From assembly GCA_020630525.1 (NCBI GenBank), contig JAHDBF010000007.1:1-45164 (forward strand): a stretch of DNA of 45,164 nucleotides. Reading direction: 5' to 3'. The notes under the pieces are model-generated. The model worked only from the letters and a program-made list of their open reading frames with translations. It had not been told where the DNA came from and did no database searches. The DNA is from Saprospiraceae bacterium (GTDB lineage: Bacteria; Bacteroidota; Bacteroidia; Chitinophagales; Saprospiraceae). Below, piece after piece: positions 9,000 through 17,779 of this stretch (position 1 is its first letter; every line of letters begins with the position of its first letter). A program made the position numbers and the translations under genes.

Positions 9000-9335
9000 A
9001 TGAATTCACAATGGAATTCCCTATCATCAATAGTACAAGTTGATGATATAAAGTCAAAAATCTCAAATGAGAAGTCTGTGGTAATATTTAAGCATAGTAC
9101 AACATGCTCTATCAGTGCTATCGCTAAAAGTAGGCTTGAAGATTTAGAGATAAATGATTCTTTTGATTTCTATTATTTGGATTTACTTTCTTATAGAGAG
9201 GTATCTAATTATGTAGCTGACGCTTTTGAAGTTGTCCATGAATCTCCACAAATCTTAGTGATTAAAGATCAAGAATGTACTTATGAGAATTCACACTTAG
9301 GCATTGATATTGCCAATTTAGCATCTCAAATTTAA
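9000..9335 (+). CDS. ytxJ: Bacillithiol-system redox protein YtxJ (monothiol bacilliredoxin BrxC family)
   Basis: A thioredoxin-fold protein of 111 residues, the usual family length. YtxJ/BrxC proteins remove bacillithiol from mixed disulfides on cytoplasmic proteins. The hallmark segment FKHSTTCSIS has the single active Cys36 in a TCSIS context (TCPIS in Bacillus), after a beta strand VVIF. The later SPQ motif (HESPQILVI) supplies the cis-Pro loop typical of thioredoxin folds. It starts directly after the stop of the small lipoprotein gene and ends two bases before mnmD. Its presence implies that the host makes bacillithiol; no biosynthesis gene (bshA/B/C) is in the window. Confidence 0.88.
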   Translation: MNSQWNSLSSIVQVDDIKSKISNEKSVVIFKHSTTCSISAIAKSRLEDLEINDSFDFYYLDLLSYREVSNYVADAFEVVHESPQILVIKDQECTYENSHLGIDIANLASQI

Positions 9336-9337
9336 GG

Positions 9338-10009
9338 ATGTTTATAAAAGAATTCATCACAACAAAAGATGGTTCTCATACAGTAAAATCTAATTTCTTT
9401 GATGCCACCTACCATTCAATACATGGTGCCATAGAGGAATCTATCCATGTTTTTATTTCTTCTGGCTTATACTATCAATACAGAAATAACATTAATCCCA
9501 TTCATATTTTTGAAATGGGGTTCGGAACTGGATTAAATGCATATCTAAGTTTGCTCTCTGCAAACAAACATGAGGCTAAAGTCATTTACCATACGATAGA
9601 AAAATTTCCATTATTAAAAGATGATGTCAAAAAATTAAACTTCGTAAAAGAAATTGGAGAATATCAAAGTGAACCATTTTATGAATTGCATAAATGTAAC
9701 TGGAATGAAGAAGTTACATTATCTGAAAATTTTAAATTTCTGAAGATAGAATCTGATATTGAGCTTATTCAATTTGATCAAAAATATGATGTAATTTATT
9801 TCGATGCATTTGCCCCATCTTGTCAAGCAATATTGTGGGAAAAGAAAATCCATCAAAAATTATACAATGCGCTTAATAATGGAGGTTGTTTAGTGACCTA
9901 TTGTGCCCAAGGAAAGTTTAAAAGAATGCTTAAATCACTTGGTTATTCCCTTGACAAACTAACTGGTCCTGGAAGAAAACATGAAATGACTCGAGCTATC
10001 AAACTTTAG
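9338..10009 (+). CDS. mnmD: tRNA mnm5s2U34 biosynthesis methyltransferase MnmD
   Basis: A SAM-dependent methyltransferase of 223 residues, matching the stand-alone methyltransferase half of MnmC. It would convert 5-aminomethyl-2-thiouridine to the methylaminomethyl form at the tRNA wobble position. The SAM loop reads MGFGTGLN (60-67), the acidic catalytic-site motif is YFDAFAP (154-160), and the conserved VTYCAQG is near 187-193. The C-terminus GPGRKHEMTRA matches the family's GxxxKREMxRA ending. There is no FAD oxidase half, so another enzyme must supply the intermediate. It is two bases downstream of ytxJ. Confidence 0.88.
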   Translation: MFIKEFITTKDGSHTVKSNFFDATYHSIHGAIEESIHVFISSGLYYQYRNNINPIHIFEMGFGTGLNAYLSLLSANKHEAKVIYHTIEKFPLLKDDVKKLNFVKEIGEYQSEPFYELHKCNWNEEVTLSENFKFLKIESDIELIQFDQKYDVIYFDAFAPSCQAILWEKKIHQKLYNALNNGGCLVTYCAQGKFKRMLKSLGYSLDKLTGPGRKHEMTRAIKL

Positions 10010-10023
10010 GTAAAAGTTAATTC

Positions 10024-10089
10024 TTACAATTTTTACAATTTAGTCTGATATTTATTCAGATAATTCTATCTTTCAAATAAGAATTATCT
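10024..10089 (+). promoter_or_regulatory. Regulatory region with nested inverted and direct repeats
   Basis: Between mnmD and the fusion gene lie a tandem 9-base repeat TTACAATTT (10024-10041), a short dyad TCTGA/TCAGA (10044-10060), and a perfect 9-base dyad AGATAATTC/GAATTATCT (10058-10066 with 10081-10089, 14-base loop). The last two overlap by three bases and are mutually exclusive as hairpins. The loop of the larger dyad contains TATCTTTC, one base off TAnnTTTG, so the dyad may be an operator around a promoter. The symmetric arms end four bases before the start codon at 10094. Confidence 0.4.
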
Positions 10090-10093
10090 CTAC

Positions 10094-13000
10094 ATGCCAA
10101 ATCAAAATTCAACGTTTACTGATCAAGAAATAAAAGCAATTTTAAAAGTTCATTTTGGAATTGAAGGTGCTATCAAGTTTCTTCCTGGTGAAGTAGATTA
10201 CAATTATAAGATTATCACTAAAAGTGCATCTTACATTTTAAAAATTAGTAGACCTGACACTGCACGTGAAGCATTGGATTTTCAAGCATTTTTACTAAAA
10301 CATCTTGTTCAAAAAAATCAACTTAATTCTTTTCCTCAATTAATACATAACTTAAATGGCGATCCAATAACTGAAATTACTGACAAAGAAAGTAATAAGA
10401 GATTTGTCCGATTACTTAATTGGATTGAAGGTAGAATTTGGAAAAATGTAAATCCCAAAAACAATAATCTTCTTTATAGTCTTGGAATGGAGGCTGGAAA
10501 AATAACTCATTCTTTAATGGATTTTAAACATAGTTTTAGCACTCGTATTCTTGAATGGGATTTAGCAAATGCATTATGGACCAAAGCACATTTTAATCTA
10601 TTTGAAGGAGAGTCGCTTAACATATTTAATGACTTTCTCAGTGAATTTGAAAATAATAAACAAACTTATAACACCCTAAGAAAATCTGTAGTTCACAATG
10701 ATGTAAATGATTACAATATTCTCGTTGAAAGTAAATTAATTGACCCCAAAGTAAGTGCAATTATCGATTATGGAGATGCAGTTTTTACACAAACCATTAA
10801 TGATTTAGCAATCACTATCGCTTATGCTACAATGGAAAAAATAGATCCGCTCGATACTGCCATTCAGGTATTAAAAGGATATCATTCTAGCTTTAAATTA
10901 AACGAAACAGAACTAAATCATTTATATAACTTAGTTGGTATACGTTTAATCATTTCACTTACAAAATCAGCAATTAACAAGGTCAAAGAACCAGAAAACG
11001 AATACCTTCTTATCAGTGAAAAACCAGCAATAAAATTACTGCACAATTGGTCTAAAGTCAATGCAAAATTTGCTACCTATTCATTTAAAAAAGCTTGTGG
11101 ATTCAATATTAGTAACACATATAAAGAAACATTGAATGAACTACAATCATATAAATATTCCCTTTCAGAATTATTTCCGAACATCAAAAAAGATGAATTA
11201 AAACATATAGACTTATCGGTAGAAAGTACCTGGTTAGGAGCAAAAAATGAATACGAGGATTTTGCTACATTTAAATTCAAAATAGAGCAACTTCAAAAAG
11301 ATTTTCCAGATAAAATACTTTCTGGTGGGTACTTAGAATGCAGACCACTGTACACAACAGATGCGTATAAAATTCCAAAAAATAGTGGTTTTGAACATAG
11401 GACAATACATTTAGGTATAGATTTTTGGCTGCCTGAAAGGACTGAAATTAAAGCCATAAAAGAAGGAATAGTGTTCTCAATTTTCAATAATGATTATAAT
11501 AAAGATTATGGTCCAACCTTAATATTATTGCATCAGACAGATACGGGAAAACCGTTTTATACTTTATATGGACATTTGTCCATTGAAACGCTTTCAATGC
11601 ATAAAGTTGGTAATAAAATTAGCGCTGGAGAAACGATTGCACAGATTGGTAATCAGTCTGTAAATGGCAACTGGATTCCGCACTTACATTTCCAAATTAT
11701 TTTGGATATGCTAGGATTTAAAAACAACTTTCCTGGAGTGTGTCTACCTAGTGAGCTTGAAGTTTGGAAACAAATTTGTCCCGATCCATTAATCATATTC
11801 AATCAGAAAATAGACGACAATTATGCATACCCATCTACTAAAGATTTACTATTCGCAAGAAAAAAGAATTTAGGAAAAAGCCTATCTCTGTCTTATAAAA
11901 AACCTTTAGAAATCATTCGCGGAGAAGGGGCTTCATTAATCGATATTAATGGTCAAAAATATCTTGACACTGTAAATAACGTAGCGCATGTAGGTCACGA
12001 GCACCCAATGGTTGTATCCGCTGGACAAAAACAAATGGCTCTCTTAAATACAAACACTAGATACTTACACAAAAACATAATAAAACTTTCAGAAAAATTA
12101 CTAAACACCTTTCCGAAAGAACTCTCAGTTGTCCATTTTGTAAATTCTGGAAGTGAAGCAAATGAGTTAGCCATTAGGATGGCAAAATGCTTTACAAATC
12201 AAAAAGATTTTATTGCAATCGAAATAGGATACCATGGCAACACCAATGGATGTATTGACATAAGCTCTTACAAATTTGATAGCAAAGGTGGTTCAGGAAA
12301 ACCAACATATACACACATCGTTCCTTTGCCAGATTCCTACAGAGGATTATACCAAGGAAACGATACCGCAACAAATTATGTATCGCATTTTGATCATATT
12401 ATCAACGATATAAAAAACGCAGGAAGAAACATTGCAGGATTCTTTTGTGAAAGTATAATAAGTTGTGGCGGTCAGATAGAATTACCGAAAGGGTATTTAA
12501 AAAAAGCGTATAAAAAAATAAGAAAAGCAGGAGGAATCTGTATTGCTGATGAAGTTCAAGTTGGGTTTGGAAGAGTCGGCAGTCATTACTGGGGATTTCA
12601 GACTCAAGATGTCATCCCAGATATTGTAACTGTTGGTAAACCATTTGGAAATGGACATCCACTAGCAGCAGTGATATGCACCGAAGAAATAGCCAATGCA
12701 TTCAATAATGGGATGGAGTATTTTAATACATTTGGAGGCAATCCTGTTTCATGTGCGATAGGATTAGAAGTGATGAATATTATTGAAAAACAACAATTGC
12801 AAAAGAATGCACTTGAGGTTGGAAATTATTTAAAATTCAAACTTAAAGAAATACAAAACAATTATCCAATTATTGGCGATATCAGAGGTAAAGGATTGTT
12901 TTTGGGGATTGAATTTGTGGATAAATCTAAAAACCCACTTCCTAAACAAACAAAATATATAAGCAATAGATTTAAAGATTTCAATATCTTAACTGGAACT

Positions 13001-13132
13001 GATGGGAAAGACCAAAATGTAATAAAAATAAAACCCCCAATGGTTTTTTCTAAAGAAAATGCAGATGCTTTTCTAAATGTGCTAACACAGATATTACAAG
13101 AAGATTTCATTACAGATTTAGAAAAAACATAG
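10094..13132 (+). CDS. Three-domain fusion: APH-type kinase, M23-like domain, class III aminotransferase/phospho-lyase
   Basis: The product has 1012 residues and three recognisable modules. Residues about 10-330 are an aminoglycoside/choline/hydroxylysine-kinase-like domain with the catalytic loop [12 protein letters not shown] (D203, N208) and the metal-binding IIDYGD (D225). Residues about 410-560 are an M23/LytM-like domain retaining H439-x3-D443 and the HxH pair H530/H532. Residues about 590-1005 are a class III PLP-dependent domain with NSGSEAN (685-690), [12 protein letters not shown] (819 is the PLP Asp) and TVGKPFGNG with Schiff-base Lys849. In animals a kinase of this fold and a class III phospho-lyase work in sequence on hydroxylysine or ethanolamine phosphate, so this may be a phosphorylate-then-eliminate enzyme. 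Substrate choice is inference. No signal peptide is seen, so the M23 module is probably cytoplasmic and not a cell-wall hydrolase. This triple fusion is, to my knowledge, known in other bacteria. Confidence 0.88.
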   Translation: MPNQNSTFTDQEIKAILKVHFGIEGAIKFLPGEVDYNYKIITKSASYILKISRPDTAREALDFQAFLLKHLVQKNQLNSFPQLIHNLNGDPITEITDKESNKRFVRLLNWIEGRIWKNVNPKNNNLLYSLGMEAGKITHSLMDFKHSFSTRILEWDLANALWTKAHFNLFEGESLNIFNDFLSEFENNKQTYNTLRKSVVHNDVNDYNILVESKLIDPKVSAIIDYGDAVFTQTINDLAITIAYATMEKIDPLDTAIQVLKGYHSSFKLNETELNHLYNLVGIRLIISLTKSAINKVKEPENEYLLISEKPAIKLLHNWSKVNAKFATYSFKKACGFNISNTYKETLNELQSYKYSLSELFPNIKKDELKHIDLSVESTWLGAKNEYEDFATFKFKIEQLQKDFPDKILSGGYLECRPLYTTDAYKIPKNSGFEHRTIHLGIDFWLPERTEIKAIKEGIVFSIFNNDYNKDYGPTLILLHQTDTGKPFYTLYGHLSIETLSMHKVGNKISAGETIAQIGNQSVNGNWIPHLHFQIILDMLGFKNNFPGVCLPSELEVWKQICPDPLIIFNQKIDDNYAYPSTKDLLFARKKNLGKSLSLSYKKPLEIIRGEGASLIDINGQKYLDTVNNVAHVGHEHPMVVSAGQKQMALLNTNTRYLHKNIIKLSEKLLNTFPKELSVVHFVNSGSEANELAIRMAKCFTNQKDFIAIEIGYHGNTNGCIDISSYKFDSKGGSGKPTYTHIVPLPDSYRGLYQGNDTATNYVSHFDHIINDIKNAGRNIAGFFCESIISCGGQIELPKGYLKKAYKKIRKAGGICIADEVQVGFGRVGSHYWGFQTQDVIPDIVTVGKPFGNGHPLAAVICTEEIANAFNNGMEYFNTFGGNPVSCAIGLEVMNIIEKQQLQKNALEVGNYLKFKLKEIQNNYPIIGDIRGKGLFLGIEFVDKSKNPLPKQTKYISNRFKDFNILTGTDGKDQNVIKIKPPMVFSKENADAFLNVLTQILQEDFITDLEKT

Positions 13133-13232
13133 ATCAATAGTGCCTAAAAACTAGGGTTTCCCATTAAAAATTACTTAAATAATGCGTTTAGCTTTATACT
13201 GTATTTATTCTTGTTATTTTTATCGATACAAG

Positions 13233-13270
13233 ACGCTGTCATTAAGTACCAGCGTAAGAATCAATTCTTA
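13233..13270 (+). promoter_or_regulatory. Two adjacent dyads upstream of the symporter gene
   Basis: ACGCTG/CAGCGT (13233-13238 with 13250-13255, 11-base loop) is followed directly by TAAGAAT-CA-ATTCTTA (13255-13270). The second is a perfect 16-base palindrome that ends 18 bases before the ATG of the symporter. Its tiny two-base centre suits a dimeric regulator better than an RNA hairpin. The first could be part of a terminator for the fusion gene. No tract of T follows either. Confidence 0.35.
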
Positions 13271-13288
13271 ATAAATCAACTGTAAATA

Positions 13289-14623
13289 ATGAAATTAGCT
13301 TTACACTGGAAAATACTTATCGGAATGACACTTGGAGTGCTTTTCGGAATCATAATGTCTAATATTAAGACTGATAATGATGTTCCATTGGGAGCAATAT
13401 TTGTAACTGACTGGATTAAACCTATTGGTACTATATTCATTAATTTATTAAAATTGATTGCGATTCCTTTGATCATTGCAAGTCTAATTAAAGGAATTTC
13501 AGATTTAAAAGACATCTCCAAATTTTCAACAATAGGCGGTCGAACGATTGGAATTTATATCTTAACCACGGTAATTGCAGTTAGTATAGGATTGATTGTT
13601 GTGAATATTATCGATCCAGGTCAAAGTATTTCTCAAGAAACACTAGACTCATTATCTAAAGCCTATGCTGGTGATGCTAACAAAAAATTGGATTCCGCAG
13701 CTGCCCAAAAATCAAGTGGGCCACTAAAGTTTATTGTAGATATGGTTCCTGACAATATATTTGGTGCAGCATCTTCCAATGGAAATATGCTACAAGTAAT
13801 CTTTTTTGTGATATTCTTTGGTATCTCATTATTACTCATAGATCCTAAACAAGCAAAACCAGTAAAAGACTTTTTTGATGGTCTCAATGATGTTATTTTA
13901 AAAATGGTAGATCTTATCATGCTTATGGCGCCTATTGCAGTTTTTTCACTTCTGGCATCTCTAGTAGTGGAAACGACCAATCCAGATTTATTTATTGCAT
14001 TAATGTATTATGCATTATCAGTTCTTATTGGTTTATTTTGTATGGTCTGCATATACTTAAGTGTAGTAAAATTTTATGTAGGATACTCTCCATCAAAATT
14101 TTTAAAAGCCATTTCACCAGCACAACTGTTGGCATTTTCTACGAGTTCGAGTGCAGCAACCCTTCCAGTAACAATGGAAAGAGTAGAAGAACATTTGGGT
14201 GTTGAGAAAGAAGTAACCAGTTTTGTGTGTCCTGTTGGAGCTACAATTAATATGGATGGCACAAGTTTATATCAAGCGGTGGCAGCGATTTTTATCACTC
14301 AGGCGTTATCTTTTCAACTGGACTTCAGTGATCAACTTACAATCATAATGACCGCGACCTTGGCATCAATAGGTTCGGCAGCAGTACCTGGAGCAGGAAT
14401 GGTAATGTTGGTTGTAGTTTTGGAGTCTTTAGGTGTTCCGAAGGAGACATTAATGATAGGTTTAGCGTTAATTTTTGCGGTGGATAGACCCCTTGACATG
14501 TGTCGGACCGTCATAAATGTAACTGGCGATGCAACAGTTGCATTGGTTGTAGGAAAATCAGTGGGCAAATTATCGGAACCTAAACCAAAAAATTGGGATG
14601 ATAACCTAAAAGAGGTTATATAA
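13289..14623 (+). CDS. Dicarboxylate/acidic amino acid:cation symporter (DAACS, GltP-like)
   Basis: An inner-membrane symporter of 444 residues, normal for the family, taking up glutamate, aspartate or C4-dicarboxylates with H+ or Na+. It has eight or so hydrophobic segments, the serine-rich re-entrant loop STSSSAAT (284-291), the NMDGT motif (321-325), and the C-terminal substrate site D399...D403...R406...N410...D414. These residues match GltPh D390, D394, R397, N401 and D405 with constant spacing. Retention of the Arg favours acidic substrates over neutral amino acids. A Ser/Ala/Lys-rich insertion (about 112-145) sits in the loop after TM3. The downstream T9SS protein starts 11 bases after the stop, so they may be cotranscribed. 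Confidence 0.92.
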   Translation: MKLALHWKILIGMTLGVLFGIIMSNIKTDNDVPLGAIFVTDWIKPIGTIFINLLKLIAIPLIIASLIKGISDLKDISKFSTIGGRTIGIYILTTVIAVSIGLIVVNIIDPGQSISQETLDSLSKAYAGDANKKLDSAAAQKSSGPLKFIVDMVPDNIFGAASSNGNMLQVIFFVIFFGISLLLIDPKQAKPVKDFFDGLNDVILKMVDLIMLMAPIAVFSLLASLVVETTNPDLFIALMYYALSVLIGLFCMVCIYLSVVKFYVGYSPSKFLKAISPAQLLAFSTSSSAATLPVTMERVEEHLGVEKEVTSFVCPVGATINMDGTSLYQAVAAIFITQALSFQLDFSDQLTIIMTATLASIGSAAVPGAGMVMLVVVLESLGVPKETLMIGLALIFAVDRPLDMCRTVINVTGDATVALVVGKSVGKLSEPKPKNWDDNLKEVI

Positions 14624-14633
14624 GAATGACAAA

Positions 14634-17234
14634 ATGAACAACTTATTTGAAGTTAAAAATATCGCATTATTAACATTTGCAATTATTGCAACGGCTTTGC
14701 TATATCCCAAAGTAACTGCTAATATTAAATCAAATTCACCCTCTACATACCAAAAATTTAATCCTAGACCAACAAATGGGACTTTACTCGAAAAGAAATT
14801 AAAAGATTCAAAATTAAAGTCCAAAAAAGATGCATGGTTTGAGCTTTTACACAATTCAAAGGCATCCACAGATTGGCGAAAAGTCGAACAAAAGAACCAA
14901 TGGAAGCAATTCCAAAATAATCAAAATACAGATTTTAGAGGTGGACAAATATCAGTAGCTGGAGGAATAATTAGAGGTTATTGGACGGAAAAAGGCAGTA
15001 ATAATCAAGCAGGAAGCGTCAGAAAAACTGCATATAGTAAACGTCAAGATAAAATTTATGCCTTATCAGACGGTGGTTCAATATGGAAAGGAAGTAGAGA
15101 TGGAACACAATGGCAATTGGTCAATGACAAACTTAGATTTGAAAAAACAGTATTAGAGATTATTGATTTTGCAAACTTTACTAGGATTTTTGTTGAAAAA
15201 GATGGACGGTTATTGTATAGCGATGACGAAGGTATAAATTGGAATAAACCTAGTGGTTTTGGTGTTTCTTATAGTGAAATTAAAGATGTCATATTTTTAG
15301 AAAATAATGAGATTTTTGTTCTTTCAAAAAATCTTTTTGACGATGACATCCAATTAAAAAGATCTACCAATTTAGGCTTAGACTTTTCTGCTGTCTTTTC
15401 ATATCCAACCTCTGTTTTTGATCAATTGTCGATGAATGTTTCTTCGGATCATAAAGAAGTATATATCATACATCAACCGTCACAAAACAAAGCAAATATT
15501 TATTGGTGGAATGACTCATCTAGTTCACTAGTTAAAGTTGGAGAAAACTCGAATATTGATCTGTTTTCATCTACTGCAAACATATTTTTAGGACCTAGTG
15601 TAAATGGGACGCCCTTATTGTATCGATGGGATGATAGCAAGTTTAATAATTTTGCAACATTATATCGGTCAACAAATTTGGGTGCAGCATGGCAAAGCCT
15701 AGAATCATTTTCAGATTTTCCAATGGCTGCAGGATTTTACGTTTCAAGAAATAATTTTAATAATGTATTTATGGGAGGAATAAACTGCCATAAATCTATC
15801 AATGGAGGATTGGAATTTACTCCAATAAACTACGATTACGAATACTTTAATAATCCGACATCCAACTTGCATGCTGACATCATGGATATTGATGAATTCA
15901 CCGATATAAATAATGAAAATTTCATGCTTATAAGTACGCATGGAGGTATTTATATCAGTTATAATTCAGGAGAAACCGTAAAAAACATCACAGAAAGAGG
16001 TCTAAATATTACCCAATATTACGATGTTGTTTCTCTTCCCTCAGACCCAAAATGGATTTTTGCAGGATCACAAGATCAAGGGTTACAACGTGCAGAAAAT
16101 AAATACCAAGAAGACCTTAGCTTTATGCAACTTTACGGTGGAGATTATGGTCACTTAAGTTTTACTAATAATGGAAATGAACTTTGGGTTTCTTATCCTG
16201 GAGGCTGGATAACGTATTATGATGATCCAATGAAACAAAGTGTTGAACCAACAACAGCTTTACAAATAAACTCTGGACAAGAAAGTGTTTGGATTCCACC
16301 AGTATACCCTATCCCAAACCAAAAAGCAGTCTTAGTGGCAGGAGGAAATGTCAATGGCGGTTCAGGCTCATTTCTAATCAAAATTACTGCAAATAATTCC
16401 AATCAATTTACAACCCAGCAATTCGATTTTAATTTTGGTGTTTCTGGAGGAGAAATAAGTGCAATAGCAATCAATCATTTTGACAATGACGTATGGTATG
16501 TTGCAACAACAAATGGAAGATTTTATAGATCAATGAATGCTGGCACATCTTGGGAAAGCATGTCATTGGTTGGTCCTCAAGCTGATTTACAATATTTGTA
16601 TGGATCATGTATCTATCCGTCAAAAATCAATAAAGACGTAGTATATTTTGCGGGATCAGGTTATGATACAGATGCAATATATAAATCTGTAGATGGAGGA
16701 ACATTATTCAACTCATTAGTAAATGAATTACCAAAAACAACAGTATTTGAGATTGCAGCCAATGAGGATGAATCACTACTATTTGCAGCTACAGAAGCAG
16801 GACCATATATTTATGTAAAAGAGACAGATACCTGGTATTCATTATTGCAAGGCAATGCGCCTAATCAAACTTATTGGAGTGTTGAAGTGATTCAAGATGG
16901 ATTGAATGAAGTGGCGCGTTTTGGCACTTTTGGGCGAGGAATTTGGGATTTTAAAATATCTAACTTAGTAAATACTGAAGAAAATGATCCGCAACCCATC
17001 TCATTTGATATCTATCCGAATCCAGTAAAAGAAAAATTATCACTAATAACTACAAATTTTGACGATATAGAACATATTTCGATTTATTCTATGAATGGAA
17101 GTTTTATCTTTGAAGCAGCCAATTCACAAATCAAGCATGGTCAAATTCCAGTTTCTGAATTGAAAACTGGAAATTACATGCTTCAAGTAAGAATGAATGG
17201 GCAATATTTTGTCAAAAAATTTGTAAAAATCTAA
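14634..17234 (+). CDS. Secreted sortilin/BNR-repeat beta-propeller protein with T9SS type A sorting domain
   Basis: An 866-residue exported protein. A hydrophobic signal segment (about residues 8-28) is followed by a pro-region and a large beta-propeller with repeated Asp-box/BNR-like turns such as YSDDEGINW, RSTNLGAAW, YISYNSGETV and RSMNAGTSW, as in VPS10/sortilin-like and photosystem-stability-factor-like proteins. The last ~80 residues are a T9SS type A C-terminal domain starting near FDIYPNPVKEKL and ending GNYMLQVRMNGQYFVKKFVKI, which targets the protein across the outer membrane by PorSS. No catalytic motif is evident, so enzymatic activity is unproven; binding or structural roles are equally possible. 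Its stop overlaps the next gene's start by one base (TAATG), showing translational coupling. Confidence 0.85.
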   Translation: MNNLFEVKNIALLTFAIIATALLYPKVTANIKSNSPSTYQKFNPRPTNGTLLEKKLKDSKLKSKKDAWFELLHNSKASTDWRKVEQKNQWKQFQNNQNTDFRGGQISVAGGIIRGYWTEKGSNNQAGSVRKTAYSKRQDKIYALSDGGSIWKGSRDGTQWQLVNDKLRFEKTVLEIIDFANFTRIFVEKDGRLLYSDDEGINWNKPSGFGVSYSEIKDVIFLENNEIFVLSKNLFDDDIQLKRSTNLGLDFSAVFSYPTSVFDQLSMNVSSDHKEVYIIHQPSQNKANIYWWNDSSSSLVKVGENSNIDLFSSTANIFLGPSVNGTPLLYRWDDSKFNNFATLYRSTNLGAAWQSLESFSDFPMAAGFYVSRNNFNNVFMGGINCHKSINGGLEFTPINYDYEYFNNPTSNLHADIMDIDEFTDINNENFMLISTHGGIYISYNSGETVKNITERGLNITQYYDVVSLPSDPKWIFAGSQDQGLQRAENKYQEDLSFMQLYGGDYGHLSFTNNGNELWVSYPGGWITYYDDPMKQSVEPTTALQINSGQESVWIPPVYPIPNQKAVLVAGGNVNGGSGSFLIKITANNSNQFTTQQFDFNFGVSGGEISAIAINHFDNDVWYVATTNGRFYRSMNAGTSWESMSLVGPQADLQYLYGSCIYPSKINKDVVYFAGSGYDTDAIYKSVDGGTLFNSLVNELPKTTVFEIAANEDESLLFAATEAGPYIYVKETDTWYSLLQGNAPNQTYWSVEVIQDGLNEVARFGTFGRGIWDFKISNLVNTEENDPQPISFDIYPNPVKEKLSLITTNFDDIEHISIYSMNGSFIFEAANSQIKHGQIPVSELKTGNYMLQVRMNGQYFVKKFVKI

Positions 17235-17770
17235 TGGAAGAAAATCAAGTCTTAGGCGTAGGTTCAAGAGTAAACCACCCTATCCATGGAGATGGCGTAA
17301 TCTTAGAAGTCGACGTAGCAGCATATAAAGTATGTTTTATACAATACGGCATTAAACATGTTGGCAAAGAGTATAAAAGCTGGGATGTAATAGAAGCCAT
17401 TCCTTTCTCAGAATCTGTTACCTTTAATGAAGCTGAAAAATCTTTAATGAAGATTTTAGAAAATTGGTCAGATGTCAGTCAAAAAATTGATCTGGGCGAT
17501 AAGTGGACCAATGGAATGATGATCCTCAAACCCAATGACCCTTCATTAAAAGACAAAGAAATTCCTATCGAAACGTTTTTCCACAAAATTGTAATGGTCA
17601 GAGATCGATTACGAGTCATGGAACAACGCATCAATTCCAGTAAGAAATTGACTGATGAAGATAAAGTAAATCTGCAACAATATATTACGAGAATTTATGG
17701 AAGCCTTACTACCTTTAACGTTCTTTTCAAATATAAGGACGACCACTTTGTAGGTGAGCGATCCAGTTAG
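17234..17770 (+). CDS. Conserved hypothetical protein with SH3/Tudor-like N-terminus
   Basis: A soluble cytoplasmic protein of 178 residues with no signal or membrane segment. Residues 7-50 (VGSRVNHPIHGDGVILEVD then YKVCFIQYGIKHVG) resemble the small beta-barrel at the C-terminus of UvrD/PcrA helicases and CarD-like RNA polymerase-binding folds, where G-x-x-V-x-H-x-x-x-G-x-G-x-V is typical. The rest is predicted helical with heptad-like stretches (about 110-165). Its start codon overlaps the stop of the preceding gene. I recognise it only as a conserved Bacteroidota-type protein; nucleic-acid or polymerase contact is speculative. Confidence 0.65.
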   Translation: MEENQVLGVGSRVNHPIHGDGVILEVDVAAYKVCFIQYGIKHVGKEYKSWDVIEAIPFSESVTFNEAEKSLMKILENWSDVSQKIDLGDKWTNGMMILKPNDPSLKDKEIPIETFFHKIVMVRDRLRVMEQRINSSKKLTDEDKVNLQQYITRIYGSLTTFNVLFKYKDDHFVGERSS

Positions 17771-17779
17771 ATCAAAATT

